Positions 53,393-62,129 of a stretch of DNA of 64,000 bases are shown here, piece by piece. The notes under the pieces are model-generated. The model had not been told where the DNA came from and did not search any database. It saw only the letters and a program-made list of their open reading frames with translations. Both the position numbers and the translations under genes were made by a program. This stretch comes from CAZPHU01 sp964419255 (GTDB taxonomy: Bacteria > Fibrobacterota > Chitinivibrionia > Chitinivibrionales > CAYFVL01). Position 1 is the stretch's first letter, and each line of letters begins with the position of its first letter. The stretch spans positions 1 to 64,000 of the forward strand of contig CAYQOU010000006.1 in NCBI GenBank assembly GCA_964419255.1, given 5' to 3'.

Positions 53393-54831
53393 TATTCGAC
53401 AAATCGGTTTCAGGAAGGCGCGGAGTTGCCCTTCCTGCCTGTGATGTCCCAAAATCAGCGTCGATTCCCGATGCCTATATACGAAGAAAGCCCCTTCAAA
53501 TCAGTGAGCTGTCGGAGCTGGACGTGGTTCGCCATTTCACCGAGTTGTCCAGAAGAAACTATGGGGTAGATACAAACCTCTACCCGCTGGGCTCCTGTAC
53601 GATGAAATACAATCCCAAGTTCACCGAGCATATTGCGGGCCTGAAAGGGTTTTCATCTCTGCACCCTCTGCTTCCCCAACTTCGCAGAGGCGGGATGCTC
53701 ACTCAGGGAGCGCTGGCGGTCCTCTATGAACTCGAGCAACTGTTGTGCGAAATTTGCGGCATGGAGGCCTTTACGCTTCAACCCATGGCGGGGGCACATG
53801 GTGAGCTGACAGGCATGATGCTTATTGCGGCGTATCACAAAGATAAAGGTAACAGGAAAACGGAAGTTTTAATTCCGGATGAGGCTCATGGGACCAACCC
53901 ATCCAGCGCGGCTATAGCAGGCTATAAGGTTCGGGCTGTACCCACGGCACGAGATTCCGGAGCACTGGACATTTCCACTCTCGAGGAGATGGTCAGTGAC
54001 CAGACTGCCGCTATTATGCTTACCAATCCCAACACTCTGGGTATCTTTAACAACCAGATAGACAGGATCGCCCAAATTGCGCATAAGCATGATGCTCTTC
54101 TCTACTATGACGGAGCTAACCTGAATGCAATTATGGGTAAGTTTCGCCCCGGTGATGCACAGTTTGATGTCATGCATGTAAACCTGCACAAAACATTTGC
54201 GACGCCCCACGGCGGCGGTGGCCCCGGAGCCGGTCCGGTTGGAGTCAGCAGGAAGCTGGTCGACTATCTGCCGATCTCACGGATATGCAAACGAGAGGAC
54301 GGAACCTACGCCCTTAACTACGATTATCCGAAGTCCATCGGCTATATAGCTCCTTTCTACGGAAATTTTGCCGTCTGTCTGAAGGCGTATGCCTATATTC
54401 TGGCACTCGGGGCTCGAGGACTGACAGAGGTTTCCGAGAATGCCGTTCTCAATGCCAACTATCTAATGCATTCGCTTAAAGATCATTACGAAATACCGTT
54501 TTTGCGCACCTGCATGCACGAGTTTGTGATGACGAGTAAGCGACAGCTGGAAAGGGGCATTCACGCTATCGACATTGCAAAGGGGTTGGCGGATAAGGGG
54601 TTTCATCCCCCTACAGTCTATTTTCCGCTGATCGTAAAGGAAGCTTTAATGGTTGAGCCGACGGAGACGGAAAGTAAAGAAACCCTGGATCAGTTTGTGA
54701 ACGCGATGAAGGATATTGCGCACAAAGTAGATACAGAGCCGGATCGGCTTCGCTCGGCTCCACAGACCACCTTTGTATCGCGTCTGGACGAAACAAAGGC
54801 CGTAAAAGACATGGATTTTGCTTCCATATGA
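53383..54831 (+). CDS. gcvPB: Glycine dehydrogenase (decarboxylating) subunit 2
   Basis: 482 residues, PLP-bearing half of P-protein. The Schiff-base Lys is in NLHKTFATPHGGGGPG; other blocks are LYPLGSCTMKYNPK, LQPMAGAHGELTGMM and PDEAHGTNPSSAAIAG. With subunit 1 it decarboxylates glycine and passes the aminomethyl group to GcvH. It ends the operon. In an anaerobe the operon may run in either direction, for serine/glycine catabolism or glycine synthesis. The L-protein (lipoamide dehydrogenase) is not in the window. Confidence 0.96.
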   Translation: MSVIFDKSVSGRRGVALPACDVPKSASIPDAYIRRKPLQISELSELDVVRHFTELSRRNYGVDTNLYPLGSCTMKYNPKFTEHIAGLKGFSSLHPLLPQLRRGGMLTQGALAVLYELEQLLCEICGMEAFTLQPMAGAHGELTGMMLIAAYHKDKGNRKTEVLIPDEAHGTNPSSAAIAGYKVRAVPTARDSGALDISTLEEMVSDQTAAIMLTNPNTLGIFNNQIDRIAQIAHKHDALLYYDGANLNAIMGKFRPGDAQFDVMHVNLHKTFATPHGGGGPGAGPVGVSRKLVDYLPISRICKREDGTYALNYDYPKSIGYIAPFYGNFAVCLKAYAYILALGARGLTEVSENAVLNANYLMHSLKDHYEIPFLRTCMHEFVMTSKRQLERGIHAIDIAKGLADKGFHPPTVYFPLIVKEALMVEPTETESKETLDQFVNAMKDIAHKVDTEPDRLRSAPQTTFVSRLDETKAVKDMDFASI

Positions 54832-54953
54832 AAAAGCGCCGAAAAGTAAAAAAAACATGGCGTAATGTTGATTTTTTTCCAGCATTTATTTATTATTATA
54901 GTAGTGAAAAACCGCCAATCACGATACGATATCAAGGATAAAGGAGACAAATT

Positions 54954-55391
54954 ATGCGCTTAACCACACTAGCTTTGCTATTTGTAGTGGCTTCTTCAAG
55001 CCTAATTGCCGCTGCACCAAAGTTTGTACAACCAACCAAGGGTAATGTTGGTATCTACGAGAAGCAGACTCGTGGCACCTACGATGAGGCGATCATGACA
55101 GTCGGTGTCGAAGAACGTTTACGGGTGATGGAATCCGGAAGAAATCATTATAAGGTCAAAACGGATAACGGTACAGTAGGTTGGGTGGAAAAACGTCTGG
55201 TTGCAGCCTCTTCCGGTAAGGAATTTATGTTCGATGATGCGGAAGTTATCGGTTATCTGGATAATCCGACCCCGGTGTACATTATCGATGCCGACTCAAA
55301 GGACGCCACTCCGATCAAACTCGACCGTTCATTTGCAGATGCTCTGCGCAACAATGTCGATCGGGAAACTGTGGAGCGTCAAACGAAATAA
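54954..55391 (+). CDS. Exported SH3b-domain protein
   Basis: 145 residues. A signal peptide (MRLTTLALLFVVASSSLIAAA) leads to a bacterial SH3 domain (residues ~30-85: GNVGIYEKQTRGTYDEAIM, GVEERLRVMESGRNHYKV, TVGWVEKRLV). Such domains often bind peptidoglycan or serve as protein contacts in the envelope. The C-terminal 50 residues are unassigned. AAAGGAG before the ATG and a near-ideal terminator after the gene suggest a well-expressed single-gene unit. Confidence 0.8.
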   Translation: MRLTTLALLFVVASSSLIAAAPKFVQPTKGNVGIYEKQTRGTYDEAIMTVGVEERLRVMESGRNHYKVKTDNGTVGWVEKRLVAASSGKEFMFDDAEVIGYLDNPTPVYIIDADSKDATPIKLDRSFADALRNNVDRETVERQTK

Positions 55392-55424
55392 CACCTCCTT
55401 TGTGAAAGTGTGTATGTGATGGGG

Positions 55425-55461
55425 AAAAGAGGGATGATAATCTTATCATCCCTCTTTTTTT
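55425..55461 (+). terminator. Strong rho-independent terminator
   Basis: A perfect 16-bp stem AAAAGAGGGATGATAA/TTATCATCCCTCTTTT (55425-55440 with 55443-55458) followed by further T residues. It ends the SH3-protein transcript and separates it from the minus-strand kinase gene. Confidence 0.92.
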
Positions 55462-55654
55462 GCGCCATCATACATTCCCTTGGTCGGCAGAGCTGGAGAA
55501 TCAAGGAACAAACTCACCCCTGTCTTTTTATTTATCAGCTTTGCCGGATTCGTCAGGAGGGGAAGTAGAGCAGTTTGCTTTACATTAAAGGAGTGATGGT
55601 CGTAAGAGATAGGGTTTAATAGTTGTTACTAATTCAGCCGCATTGTTAAGACAA

Positions 55655-57349
55655 TCACAGAAAGCTACCTTCCTCCTTCTTCTTCATCAGAATTCGCCAT
55701 ATCTTCTCCACCAGTTCCCTGCCGCTAAACGGCTTTACAATGAAATCGTCTGCGCCACTGGCAAAGCAGCGTTGCATTTCGTCATTCTGAGTGCCGGCGG
55801 AGAAAAAAGCGACAGGAATATCTCTGGTCTCCTCTTGTGAACGCAGGATACGGCAGATGCGACTACCATCCAGACCCGGCAAATACAGATCGAGCAAAAT
55901 CATGGAGGGCTTCCGTTCGAAAGCCAAGGTTAACCCGTGTTCTCCACTTTCGGCAACGATGATGTCAAATGCATTTTCAAGCACCATCCTTGCGATTTCA
56001 ATCGCCTCACGATCATCGTCAATAAGCAGAATGAGAGGCTTTTGATTGACTGCGGCCTCTTCCTTCCCCTCAATGTCTTCTTCACGGTTGGATTGTGCGG
56101 TTGCAATGGTAATCACTTTGGTATCATCATCATCCCAGGGAATCCTCGCTTCAACAGGTAACACAATGTGAAATTCACTTCCCGGGTATTCCCCTTCCTT
56201 GGTTCCCTTACTTTCCGCCCATATACGTCCGCCATGACGTTCAATGATTCCCTTTACGATAGAGAGCCCCAGGCCCGTTCCTCCTCCCAGAAACTTGCTG
56301 AAATCGGTACTGTGGCGCGTGGCTTTCCCAATTTCATAAAAGGCATCGAAAATCTTGTCCTGCTCGCCCGGATCAATTCCGATCCCATAGTCTCTAACAG
56401 TTATGTGAAACTTATCGTTTTCTTTTTCAATTATGACGTCCACAGTAGAGTTGTCGGGAGAGTATTTGAGTGCGTTACTAAAAAGATTTGTAAACACCTG
56501 CTGTATTCGCATCTTATCACCATAAAACGGAGGAAGTCCCTCCTGGATTATGGGATTGAATGTTATCTGACGTTGTGCGGAAAACTGGAGAAGATCTTCT
56601 ATACAATCCTGAGCGGTCTGAGCCAAATCCATCTGCTCAGGATGAAGCCGCAATCGTTTCTGCTCGATGCGGGTAACATCAAGCATGTTGTTAATCACCT
56701 TATGAAGACGGTCGGCAGCTCTGCTGATACTCTCGATCATCTTAAATACCCCGCCATCAAGCTTGTCCTGCATGTTTTCGATGATTATCTCAGAATATCC
56801 TTTTATGGATGTCAGAGGGGTTTTCAGCTCATGAGAGGCGATACTGAGGAAATTTGATTTCAGCTCGCTCACCCGTTTGAGTTCCAGATTCGAACGGATC
56901 AGCTCGCTGTTCATCTTTGCCATTTCAAGATTCTTCCGTTCAAGCTCAGCGGCTATGCGCTGCTGTTTGGTAATGTCACGGAATATGATTACAATCTCAG
57001 GTCTTTTGGCCTTTGCACGAGGGCTCTGTGAGTCGGTACCATTGCTATAGATGACAAAACAGTGCAGAGAACATAGCCGTTCGGTGTGATCGACACAGAT
57101 GAAGTGTCCCTTGCCGACAAACAATTCACCTTTTTGAATAATCGAGACTACATCCTGCCACTCCTGTCCATCTTCCGTGCCAAGAAAGATATCGTAAATG
57201 GATTGCTTTAAAAGATTCTCGTTTCCATACCCCAGGCACTCCGCAGCATTCGCATTTGCATATTCAATGCTGCCCGACAGGCTGGTTACAACAACCCCCT
57301 CAGGTATCAGTTCGATAATGTTCATTATAAGGTTATCATCAGGCCGCAT
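55655..57349 (-). CDS. PAS histidine kinase with C-terminal receiver
   Basis: 564 residues, no membrane segment. PAS (~8-120: GVVVTSLSGSIEYANANAAECLGY), coiled coil, HisKA with the classic SIASHELKTPLTSIKGYSE near residue 175, HATPase (NLFSNALKYSPDN, DYGIGIDPGEQ, GGTGLGLSIVKGI) and a receiver with Asp in MILLDLYLPGLDGS and Lys in FIVKPFSG. It differs from the three HDFNN-type hybrids in this window. It is the last gene of a minus-strand group that starts with the DUF1189-like protein, 99 bp after the nucleotidyltransferase-like gene, so co-transcription is possible but not certain. Confidence 0.88.
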   Translation of the reverse strand: MRPDDNLIMNIIELIPEGVVVTSLSGSIEYANANAAECLGYGNENLLKQSIYDIFLGTEDGQEWQDVVSIIQKGELFVGKGHFICVDHTERLCSLHCFVIYSNGTDSQSPRAKAKRPEIVIIFRDITKQQRIAAELERKNLEMAKMNSELIRSNLELKRVSELKSNFLSIASHELKTPLTSIKGYSEIIIENMQDKLDGGVFKMIESISRAADRLHKVINNMLDVTRIEQKRLRLHPEQMDLAQTAQDCIEDLLQFSAQRQITFNPIIQEGLPPFYGDKMRIQQVFTNLFSNALKYSPDNSTVDVIIEKENDKFHITVRDYGIGIDPGEQDKIFDAFYEIGKATRHSTDFSKFLGGGTGLGLSIVKGIIERHGGRIWAESKGTKEGEYPGSEFHIVLPVEARIPWDDDDTKVITIATAQSNREEDIEGKEEAAVNQKPLILLIDDDREAIEIARMVLENAFDIIVAESGEHGLTLAFERKPSMILLDLYLPGLDGSRICRILRSQEETRDIPVAFFSAGTQNDEMQRCFASGADDFIVKPFSGRELVEKIWRILMKKKEEGSFL

Positions 57350-57448
57350 ATTCGAAAACTATTTACTCCCTGCAAAAACGAGGATTCAGGCTAATTTCAT
57401 GTACAATTTACATATAAAATACGGATATCAGGCCGACACATTCATTTA

Positions 57449-58177
57449 TTATACACCAATCCCTCCCAAACTGTCTACTTTTTCCACCAGAGAGTCGATC
57501 GCATCGGAAAACTCGAAATAGAGCTGCTCATACCGATTCTTCAGCCGGGCATTTTTTGAGAACAGTATTTCGGATAGTACCGAAGGACCAAGACCGTATA
57601 AATCTTCAACCTGTGCGACGATATCACTTCTGGAATAAGGGATCTTACGATCTTTCAAAACAACCAGAGCCTTGAAAACCGGCTCCAACTCTGTGATTAG
57701 ATCGTACAAAACCTTCTGAATGGCTTTTCCCTCTCCTGCTTGTAATACGTAGTGCTGTCTTAAAGAAAGTGCGCATTTTCGCAACTCGCGTTCACACAGG
57801 AGTCTAATATGTACAGGGCTGAGAGTAACCCCATCTACGACATCGACCCCGAAAACCACCCTGTAATTTGCCTGCAAATCCAGATATTCAACAGGGAGAG
57901 TATCCAACGAAGATTGAAGCCATTCAGGGGTTATAAAGATTGGAGTCTCGATCCCCCATTTGTTCCACTTTTTATGCATCGAAGCGCTGGCGGCAATGGT
58001 GGAAAGTTTGGTATCGGTGAGTACTATCGCCAGCTTAACGGCTGATTTCCCAGGAATATACTCATGAGTGACGGCCGGTCCGTACATGATAACGCTGACA
58101 AGCCGTTCGCCAAAAGACTCCTGGCAATCGGAGACAAAAGAATCTACTATTTGATTTGGATTGCGAATTTTTTTCAT
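57449..58177 (-). CDS. Degenerate nucleotidyltransferase-like protein with helical C-terminus
   Basis: 242 residues. The N-terminal ~110 residues look like a minimal nucleotidyltransferase fold (ERLVSVIMYGPAVTHEYIPGKSAVKLAIVLTD), but the catalytic GS and DxD residues are replaced, so catalysis is doubtful. The C-terminal part is all helical (ELRKCALSLRQHYVLQ, TELEPVFKALVVLKD), reminiscent of HEPN domains that often pair with such folds. Chromosomal MNT-HEPN toxin-antitoxin pairs show a similar order but as two genes. No signal peptide. It lies 61 bp after the unknown gene at 58239-59108. Function unknown. Confidence 0.55.
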   Translation of the reverse strand: MKKIRNPNQIVDSFVSDCQESFGERLVSVIMYGPAVTHEYIPGKSAVKLAIVLTDTKLSTIAASASMHKKWNKWGIETPIFITPEWLQSSLDTLPVEYLDLQANYRVVFGVDVVDGVTLSPVHIRLLCERELRKCALSLRQHYVLQAGEGKAIQKVLYDLITELEPVFKALVVLKDRKIPYSRSDIVAQVEDLYGLGPSVLSEILFSKNARLKNRYEQLYFEFSDAIDSLVEKVDSLGGIGV

Positions 58178-58238
58178 CTAATACTATTCACCAGCTCAAA
58201 CAATCATATGGTGTATGCTGGTGGTAATGAGGCTGCGA

Positions 58239-59108
58239 TCATTCGGAAAGCCCCTTTTCCAGATCTGCAATAGACTGATTTATACTGTCCACCTCAGAAT
58301 AATTCTCACTGCTGATTACGGCTATTTTTCGTGCATACAGCTCAAGCAGCTGATAGTGTTGCGCACTAAGATTGATTGGCCGTTCGATAAGCTTGATTAT
58401 GTGGGTGGCATCCTCTTCGAAACGCTCCCCTAAAAATTTGCGAAACTGTGCTTCTGTAGACTTAAGCACCGGTTTGTCATTTCTACAGTACAGCATCTGG
58501 GGAATATACTCCTTGAGGATCTTCTGTTCAAGCTCCTTTCCTGACAACGCAGGACTAACCTGCGTGCGCTCAACCTGAAAGATGAGCTGCTCGATTTCAC
58601 TCTTTACCCGGTCTATCTGCTGCTCTCTGAAACGGGCCTGATAGAGAATGGGAAAAGAGTTTACGCTGAGGTTGGCATTAGCCACATTTTTAAACATCCC
58701 TGTAAAGAAGACATCCCCCTGCTGAGAGATAATCTCCTCCTCCGAATTAAACGGGACGATTTTGGCCGGCGTTGGAATAAAATCCTGAATATCATCCAGA
58801 TGATCCATCTTATCTTTGAGTTTCTGAGGATCGAGAGCAGATTCCAGTCCGTCGAGTTTTTCTATAAACTCGCCCAACCCCTCTTCCAGTGACAGCCCCA
58901 TCTCCGATTTGAGAAAATCCCGAAGGTTGTTTTGATCCCTATAATTTCCCTGAGCAACAAGCAAACCGTTGTGGATCATCGAAGCAATGGGATGCTTTGG
59001 CTCCACCACCTCAGAGGGATCCAGATCGACTCTTGCATACACCGTCAGATGACCATCAAGGTTGTGAGGATCGCCTTTTTTCTGAACTATGCCCATAAAG
59101 CTCATCAT
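58239..59108 (-). CDS. Conserved-looking protein of unknown function with coiled-coil region
   Basis: 289 residues, soluble, acidic and helical. The first ~80 residues (GIVQKKGDPHNLDGHLTVYARVD) may form strands; a long segment QARFREQQIDRVKSEIEQLIFQVERTQ looks like a coiled coil. I do not recognise the family. The ATG follows the stop of the DUF1189-like gene directly (TAAATG), with GGAG six bases upstream, so translation is coupled to that membrane protein. It may be a cytoplasmic partner of it. An alternative start at the fifth codon (MGIVQKK) is possible. Confidence 0.6.
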   Translation of the reverse strand: MMSFMGIVQKKGDPHNLDGHLTVYARVDLDPSEVVEPKHPIASMIHNGLLVAQGNYRDQNNLRDFLKSEMGLSLEEGLGEFIEKLDGLESALDPQKLKDKMDHLDDIQDFIPTPAKIVPFNSEEEIISQQGDVFFTGMFKNVANANLSVNSFPILYQARFREQQIDRVKSEIEQLIFQVERTQVSPALSGKELEQKILKEYIPQMLYCRNDKPVLKSTEAQFRKFLGERFEEDATHIIKLIERPINLSAQHYQLLELYARKIAVISSENYSEVDSINQSIADLEKGLSE

Positions 59109-59954
59109 TTACTCTCCTGAGTTGTTTGCGGATACCTCATCCGGATTTACTCCAGTGGCTCTGATAGCACGAAACAAAACCACTGAAGAGATAATTAAAG
59201 CCGCCTGCCCCGTCCATGCCATGGAGGTCATGGAAAGAGCCTCCAGAATGTTGGCTACCGCTATGGAGCTTATTGCAAAGGAGGCAATTTTTACCGAATA
59301 CACAAGATCTCTTCTTCCGTTTCTGAATATATATGCTGCAATAGCGAGAAAAAATAGTGCAAAAAGAATGTCTCTTCCGCTCTTCAGCATATGGGAAATA
59401 ATAAAAAAGAACGAAACCGCAACAATATTGCTCTCCAGAAAAGATTCTATTTCCTCAGAGGTAAAGTATATCTGGCCCTTGTCGCCAAAAAGATCGGTGT
59501 ATTCGATCGGAATGGTTCCAGCCCCGTTACTAAACTCCACTCTCCTGCGCATCAGGCGAATAGTATTCCTATTCGGATTCGGCCCCTTCCGCGATTGCGC
59601 ACGCGTATCGACTACCAGAGAGGAATCACCTACATTTACATACTCCATCGGTACTGCGCCAAGAAATGCCACCAAATCACGCACATAGTTTCCTGGTGGG
59701 GTGTATAAATCATCGGTTTCGGAAACAAGTTCACCATTGCGTAGCGACACACCCTGCAGAACTCTTGAAAAAAGATACGGTAGTCCGGTTTCTGTATCGA
59801 ATGCCTGCCAGGTATGCACGGCACCTTCAACCAATGCAGTCAGGATAATCAGCCGCACAACATACCATAATACCTTCATGCCGGAAAACGAGATTATCTT
59901 CCGGTAAAAAAACGGCGAAACAATGCTTTCATGGATCTGTTTGAAAAAATTCAC
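59109..59954 (-). CDS. DUF1189-like membrane protein
   Basis: 281 residues. The start MNFFKQIHESIVSPFFYRKIIS and the layout of one N-terminal helix (WYVVRLIILTALVEGA), a soluble middle part of ~120 residues (outside the cytoplasm by topology) and three or four C-terminal helices match the DUF1189 proteins, whose function is unknown. It is the first gene of a minus-strand group with an unknown soluble protein and a nucleotidyltransferase-like protein. No clear promoter seen. Confidence 0.65.
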   Translation of the reverse strand: MNFFKQIHESIVSPFFYRKIISFSGMKVLWYVVRLIILTALVEGAVHTWQAFDTETGLPYLFSRVLQGVSLRNGELVSETDDLYTPPGNYVRDLVAFLGAVPMEYVNVGDSSLVVDTRAQSRKGPNPNRNTIRLMRRRVEFSNGAGTIPIEYTDLFGDKGQIYFTSEEIESFLESNIVAVSFFFIISHMLKSGRDILFALFFLAIAAYIFRNGRRDLVYSVKIASFAISSIAVANILEALSMTSMAWTGQAALIISSVVLFRAIRATGVNPDEVSANNSGE

Positions 59955-60222
59955 TGTGTCGTTATCCCGAGTTGGCTATTTTTATCCTGCAAAGGTGAAT
60001 CTATCCTATTGATACTTCGTCTATAAAGGGAATTGTATTGCGCCCCGAAAAATTCAAAATAGTACATTCGCACGCGTTTTGTATCCCCTGATTCTTTCAT
60101 TAAAATAGAAGATGGCGCAAAATGAGAGAGAATGATATGCCGGAATAAGAAAATTCGCAAATCGAAACCCGCACGACTGTATTTTCTTATTACTATCTTT
60201 TTCGGATCACGGGAGCAGACTG

Positions 60223-60747
60223 ATGGCAAAAAAAGCAGCATTTTTCTTGATCGTTTTACTTCACCTTGCAGGATGTCGGGAAGAGAACGTACAGAACAGT
60301 TCTCAACAAACCACAGCACAAACCGGGGAAGATGTCTCTGCGCAAACCGATTCGGCTCGCCGGCAGGATTACGACTCTCTCATATACGCCCTTGCAGCAC
60401 TGGAGGGAGAAATTATGCGTCATCCAACTGATACCAATCTGCGAAAACGTTTCCTTAAACTCTCTTTTGATACACTCAAGGGTGGATTCATGGTTGTCGG
60501 GATGGGGCTAACAAAACCGGACTCATCAACCACTGATGCCCTTCTGGCCCAAAAAGCATCCAAAAAAACCTCTCTTAGATGGGCCCTATACGCAAAAGCC
60601 TGGCATACGAATCACATGATAGCGTTCGGTACCCCGATATCCGGTGACATAGCCTACCACCAGAGCCTTTTGACAACCGTGCGTGATGATACGACTTTTC
60701 AGCTGACTTTCGTGCCGCTGGGAAGTATTCGTATAAAGGCTGATTGA
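60223..60747 (+). CDS. Lipoprotein of unknown function
   Basis: 174 residues with a lipoprotein signal peptide and lipobox HLAGC (Cys about residue 18), then a Gln/Thr/Ser-rich linker and a helical domain (~50-150: DYDSLIYALAALEGEIMRHPTD, FLKLSFDTLKGGFMVVGMG). The repeat-like helical arrangement is faintly TPR-like. No recognised family. Expected location is the inner leaflet of the outer membrane or the periplasmic side of the inner membrane. GGGAG lies upstream of the ATG. Confidence 0.7.
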   Translation: MAKKAAFFLIVLLHLAGCREENVQNSSQQTTAQTGEDVSAQTDSARRQDYDSLIYALAALEGEIMRHPTDTNLRKRFLKLSFDTLKGGFMVVGMGLTKPDSSTTDALLAQKASKKTSLRWALYAKAWHTNHMIAFGTPISGDIAYHQSLLTTVRDDTTFQLTFVPLGSIRIKAD

Positions 60748-60927
60748 AAAGGTTCAAAGGCTTTGTCCCCGTGGAACTCAATGGCATGACTTTTGTACAA
60801 TCTGGATTCGTTCGGATGTTATTCATACACATTGCCCATACCCATTCGGGCATGGAAACTGAGTTCACGCAGCAGAATTCGGTCTCTGATCAGAAACATA
60901 CGTAAGGAGCATAGAGGAAGCATTAAC

Positions 60928-61395
60928 ATGGCTCAGAAACAAACCTCCCGGAGCAGATCCGGGGTCTTCCCGCTAATCGGCGAGGGCCGTTGGGCAAAAA
61001 CCGTACTAATCACATCAAGGAGTGCAAAGACATGGATTCTTCCCAAAGGCCGTGTCGAGGCCGATATGACTCCCCAGCAATCCGCCCTCAAAGAGGCGCT
61101 GGAGGAAGCCGGAATAACCGGAACACTCCTATCAAACGCCCCACTGGGATCGTATACCGCCTGTAAATCCGGAAGAAAGCATCCGATCGACATCTACCCA
61201 ATGGCGGTGGATGAAATCTTGGATAACTGGCCGGAGAAAAACATCAGAAGCCGTAGGATTGTGAGCCTGAATGAAGCCCTTACATTGATTTCCAACCCTT
61301 CACTGTGCAAAATCGTGCACCGGGGTTTTGCCGGTATACATCGTCACCAGTCGAGCAGGAGGGCGTTGCCAAATGATCAGTGTAAGAATAGATAA
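60928..61395 (+). CDS. NUDIX hydrolase
   Basis: 155 residues from the ATG at 60928, which follows AGAGGAAG. The NUDIX box reads PKGRVEADMTPQQSALKEALEEAGI: the REUxEExG part is KEALEEAG and the usual first Glu (G-x5-E) is Met. The double Glu that binds metal is present. The style is that of diphosphoinositol-polyphosphate or diadenosine-polyphosphate hydrolases. It cleaves a nucleoside diphosphate linked to some group; the substrate is open. Its end overlaps the next small frame by 23 bp. Confidence 0.8.
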   Translation: MAQKQTSRSRSGVFPLIGEGRWAKTVLITSRSAKTWILPKGRVEADMTPQQSALKEALEEAGITGTLLSNAPLGSYTACKSGRKHPIDIYPMAVDEILDNWPEKNIRSRRIVSLNEALTLISNPSLCKIVHRGFAGIHRHQSSRRALPNDQCKNR

Positions 61396-61639
61396 ACGGC
61401 ACTTAAATGTGCATCGACACGATCTGCTCTGCCGGACACTTGTCATAAGATTTGTACTCGGCTCTTTTGTCCACATCCGCCAACTGCCGGTTGTCGTAAG
61501 AATTCAGACAAATGGCACTATCAGCAGATTGTGGATCATCGATTACACACGTCTTATTCAAGCGGTAGCAATCACTTTACCCGTACTGTTATTTTGTCTG
61601 ACTCACCTGCACCGAAAAGAGGTTTCATATGGAAAGTAA
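61373..61639 (+). CDS. Small protein of unknown function between NUDIX and YtfJ-like genes
   Basis: 88 residues starting inside the NUDIX gene and ending 11 bp inside the ytfJ-like gene, so it looks translationally coupled on both sides. The N-terminal 60 residues are basic; a single hydrophobic stretch (LIQAVAITLPVLLFCL) near the end could be a membrane anchor. In Firmicutes ytfJ is preceded by the DUF2953 gene ytfI; this may be a very short counterpart, but I see no sequence similarity. A spurious frame cannot be excluded. Confidence 0.45.
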   Translation: MISVRIDKRHLNVHRHDLLCRTLVIRFVLGSFVHIRQLPVVVRIQTNGTISRLWIIDYTRLIQAVAITLPVLLFCLTHLHRKEVSYGK

Positions 61640-62048
61640 CCACAAGGGGTTCAAAGCATTTCGGGTTGATGGAGAGAAAGTGATGGAGATATTACAGGAT
61701 ATGGCTTCCATCGCAAAGCCGTCCGGTGCATTTGGCGAACCGACCACAGCCGGTGAGTATACCGTTATTCCCGCCGCAGAGGTAAGCACTTCACTGGGGG
61801 CCGGCTTCGGCTACGGCTCTTGTTCGCCCCACGGCTCTCATCACAACCAGGACACCAATCCGTGCGGTGGCGGAGGCGGGGGGGGTGGTGGAATAAGCAT
61901 GGCCCGGCCAGTTGCTTCGATTGCAATCGGCCCCCACGGCGTTTCAGTAAATCCGATAATCGATTTTACCAAAATAGGGCTGGCACTCATCACCGCATTT
62001 GGAAGCGTGCTGCTTATAATGGGAAAGATAGCCAAAACGGTTAAGTAA
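61629..62048 (+). CDS. GerW/YtfJ-family protein
   Basis: 139 residues. The family pattern is visible: a helix with AKPSGAFGEPTTAGEYTVIPAAEV, then a Gly/Ser-rich loop (GAGFGYGSCS, a run of nine Gly) and VSVNPIIDFTKIG. In Bacillus the protein is linked to spore germination, but homologs occur in many non-spore-forming bacteria with unknown role. A C-terminal hydrophobic stretch (LALITAFGSVLLIMGKI) suggests membrane association. AGAGG precedes the ATG. It is the last gene of the NUDIX group. Confidence 0.75.
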   Translation: MESNHKGFKAFRVDGEKVMEILQDMASIAKPSGAFGEPTTAGEYTVIPAAEVSTSLGAGFGYGSCSPHGSHHNQDTNPCGGGGGGGGGISMARPVASIAIGPHGVSVNPIIDFTKIGLALITAFGSVLLIMGKIAKTVK

Positions 62049-62129
62049 ACAGATCGACACGGGAGCTGCTTTAAAAAACTCCGGCAAGCCACCTTTGTTT
62101 CCAAAGGTGATGATTCGAAAGTCTTTTCA

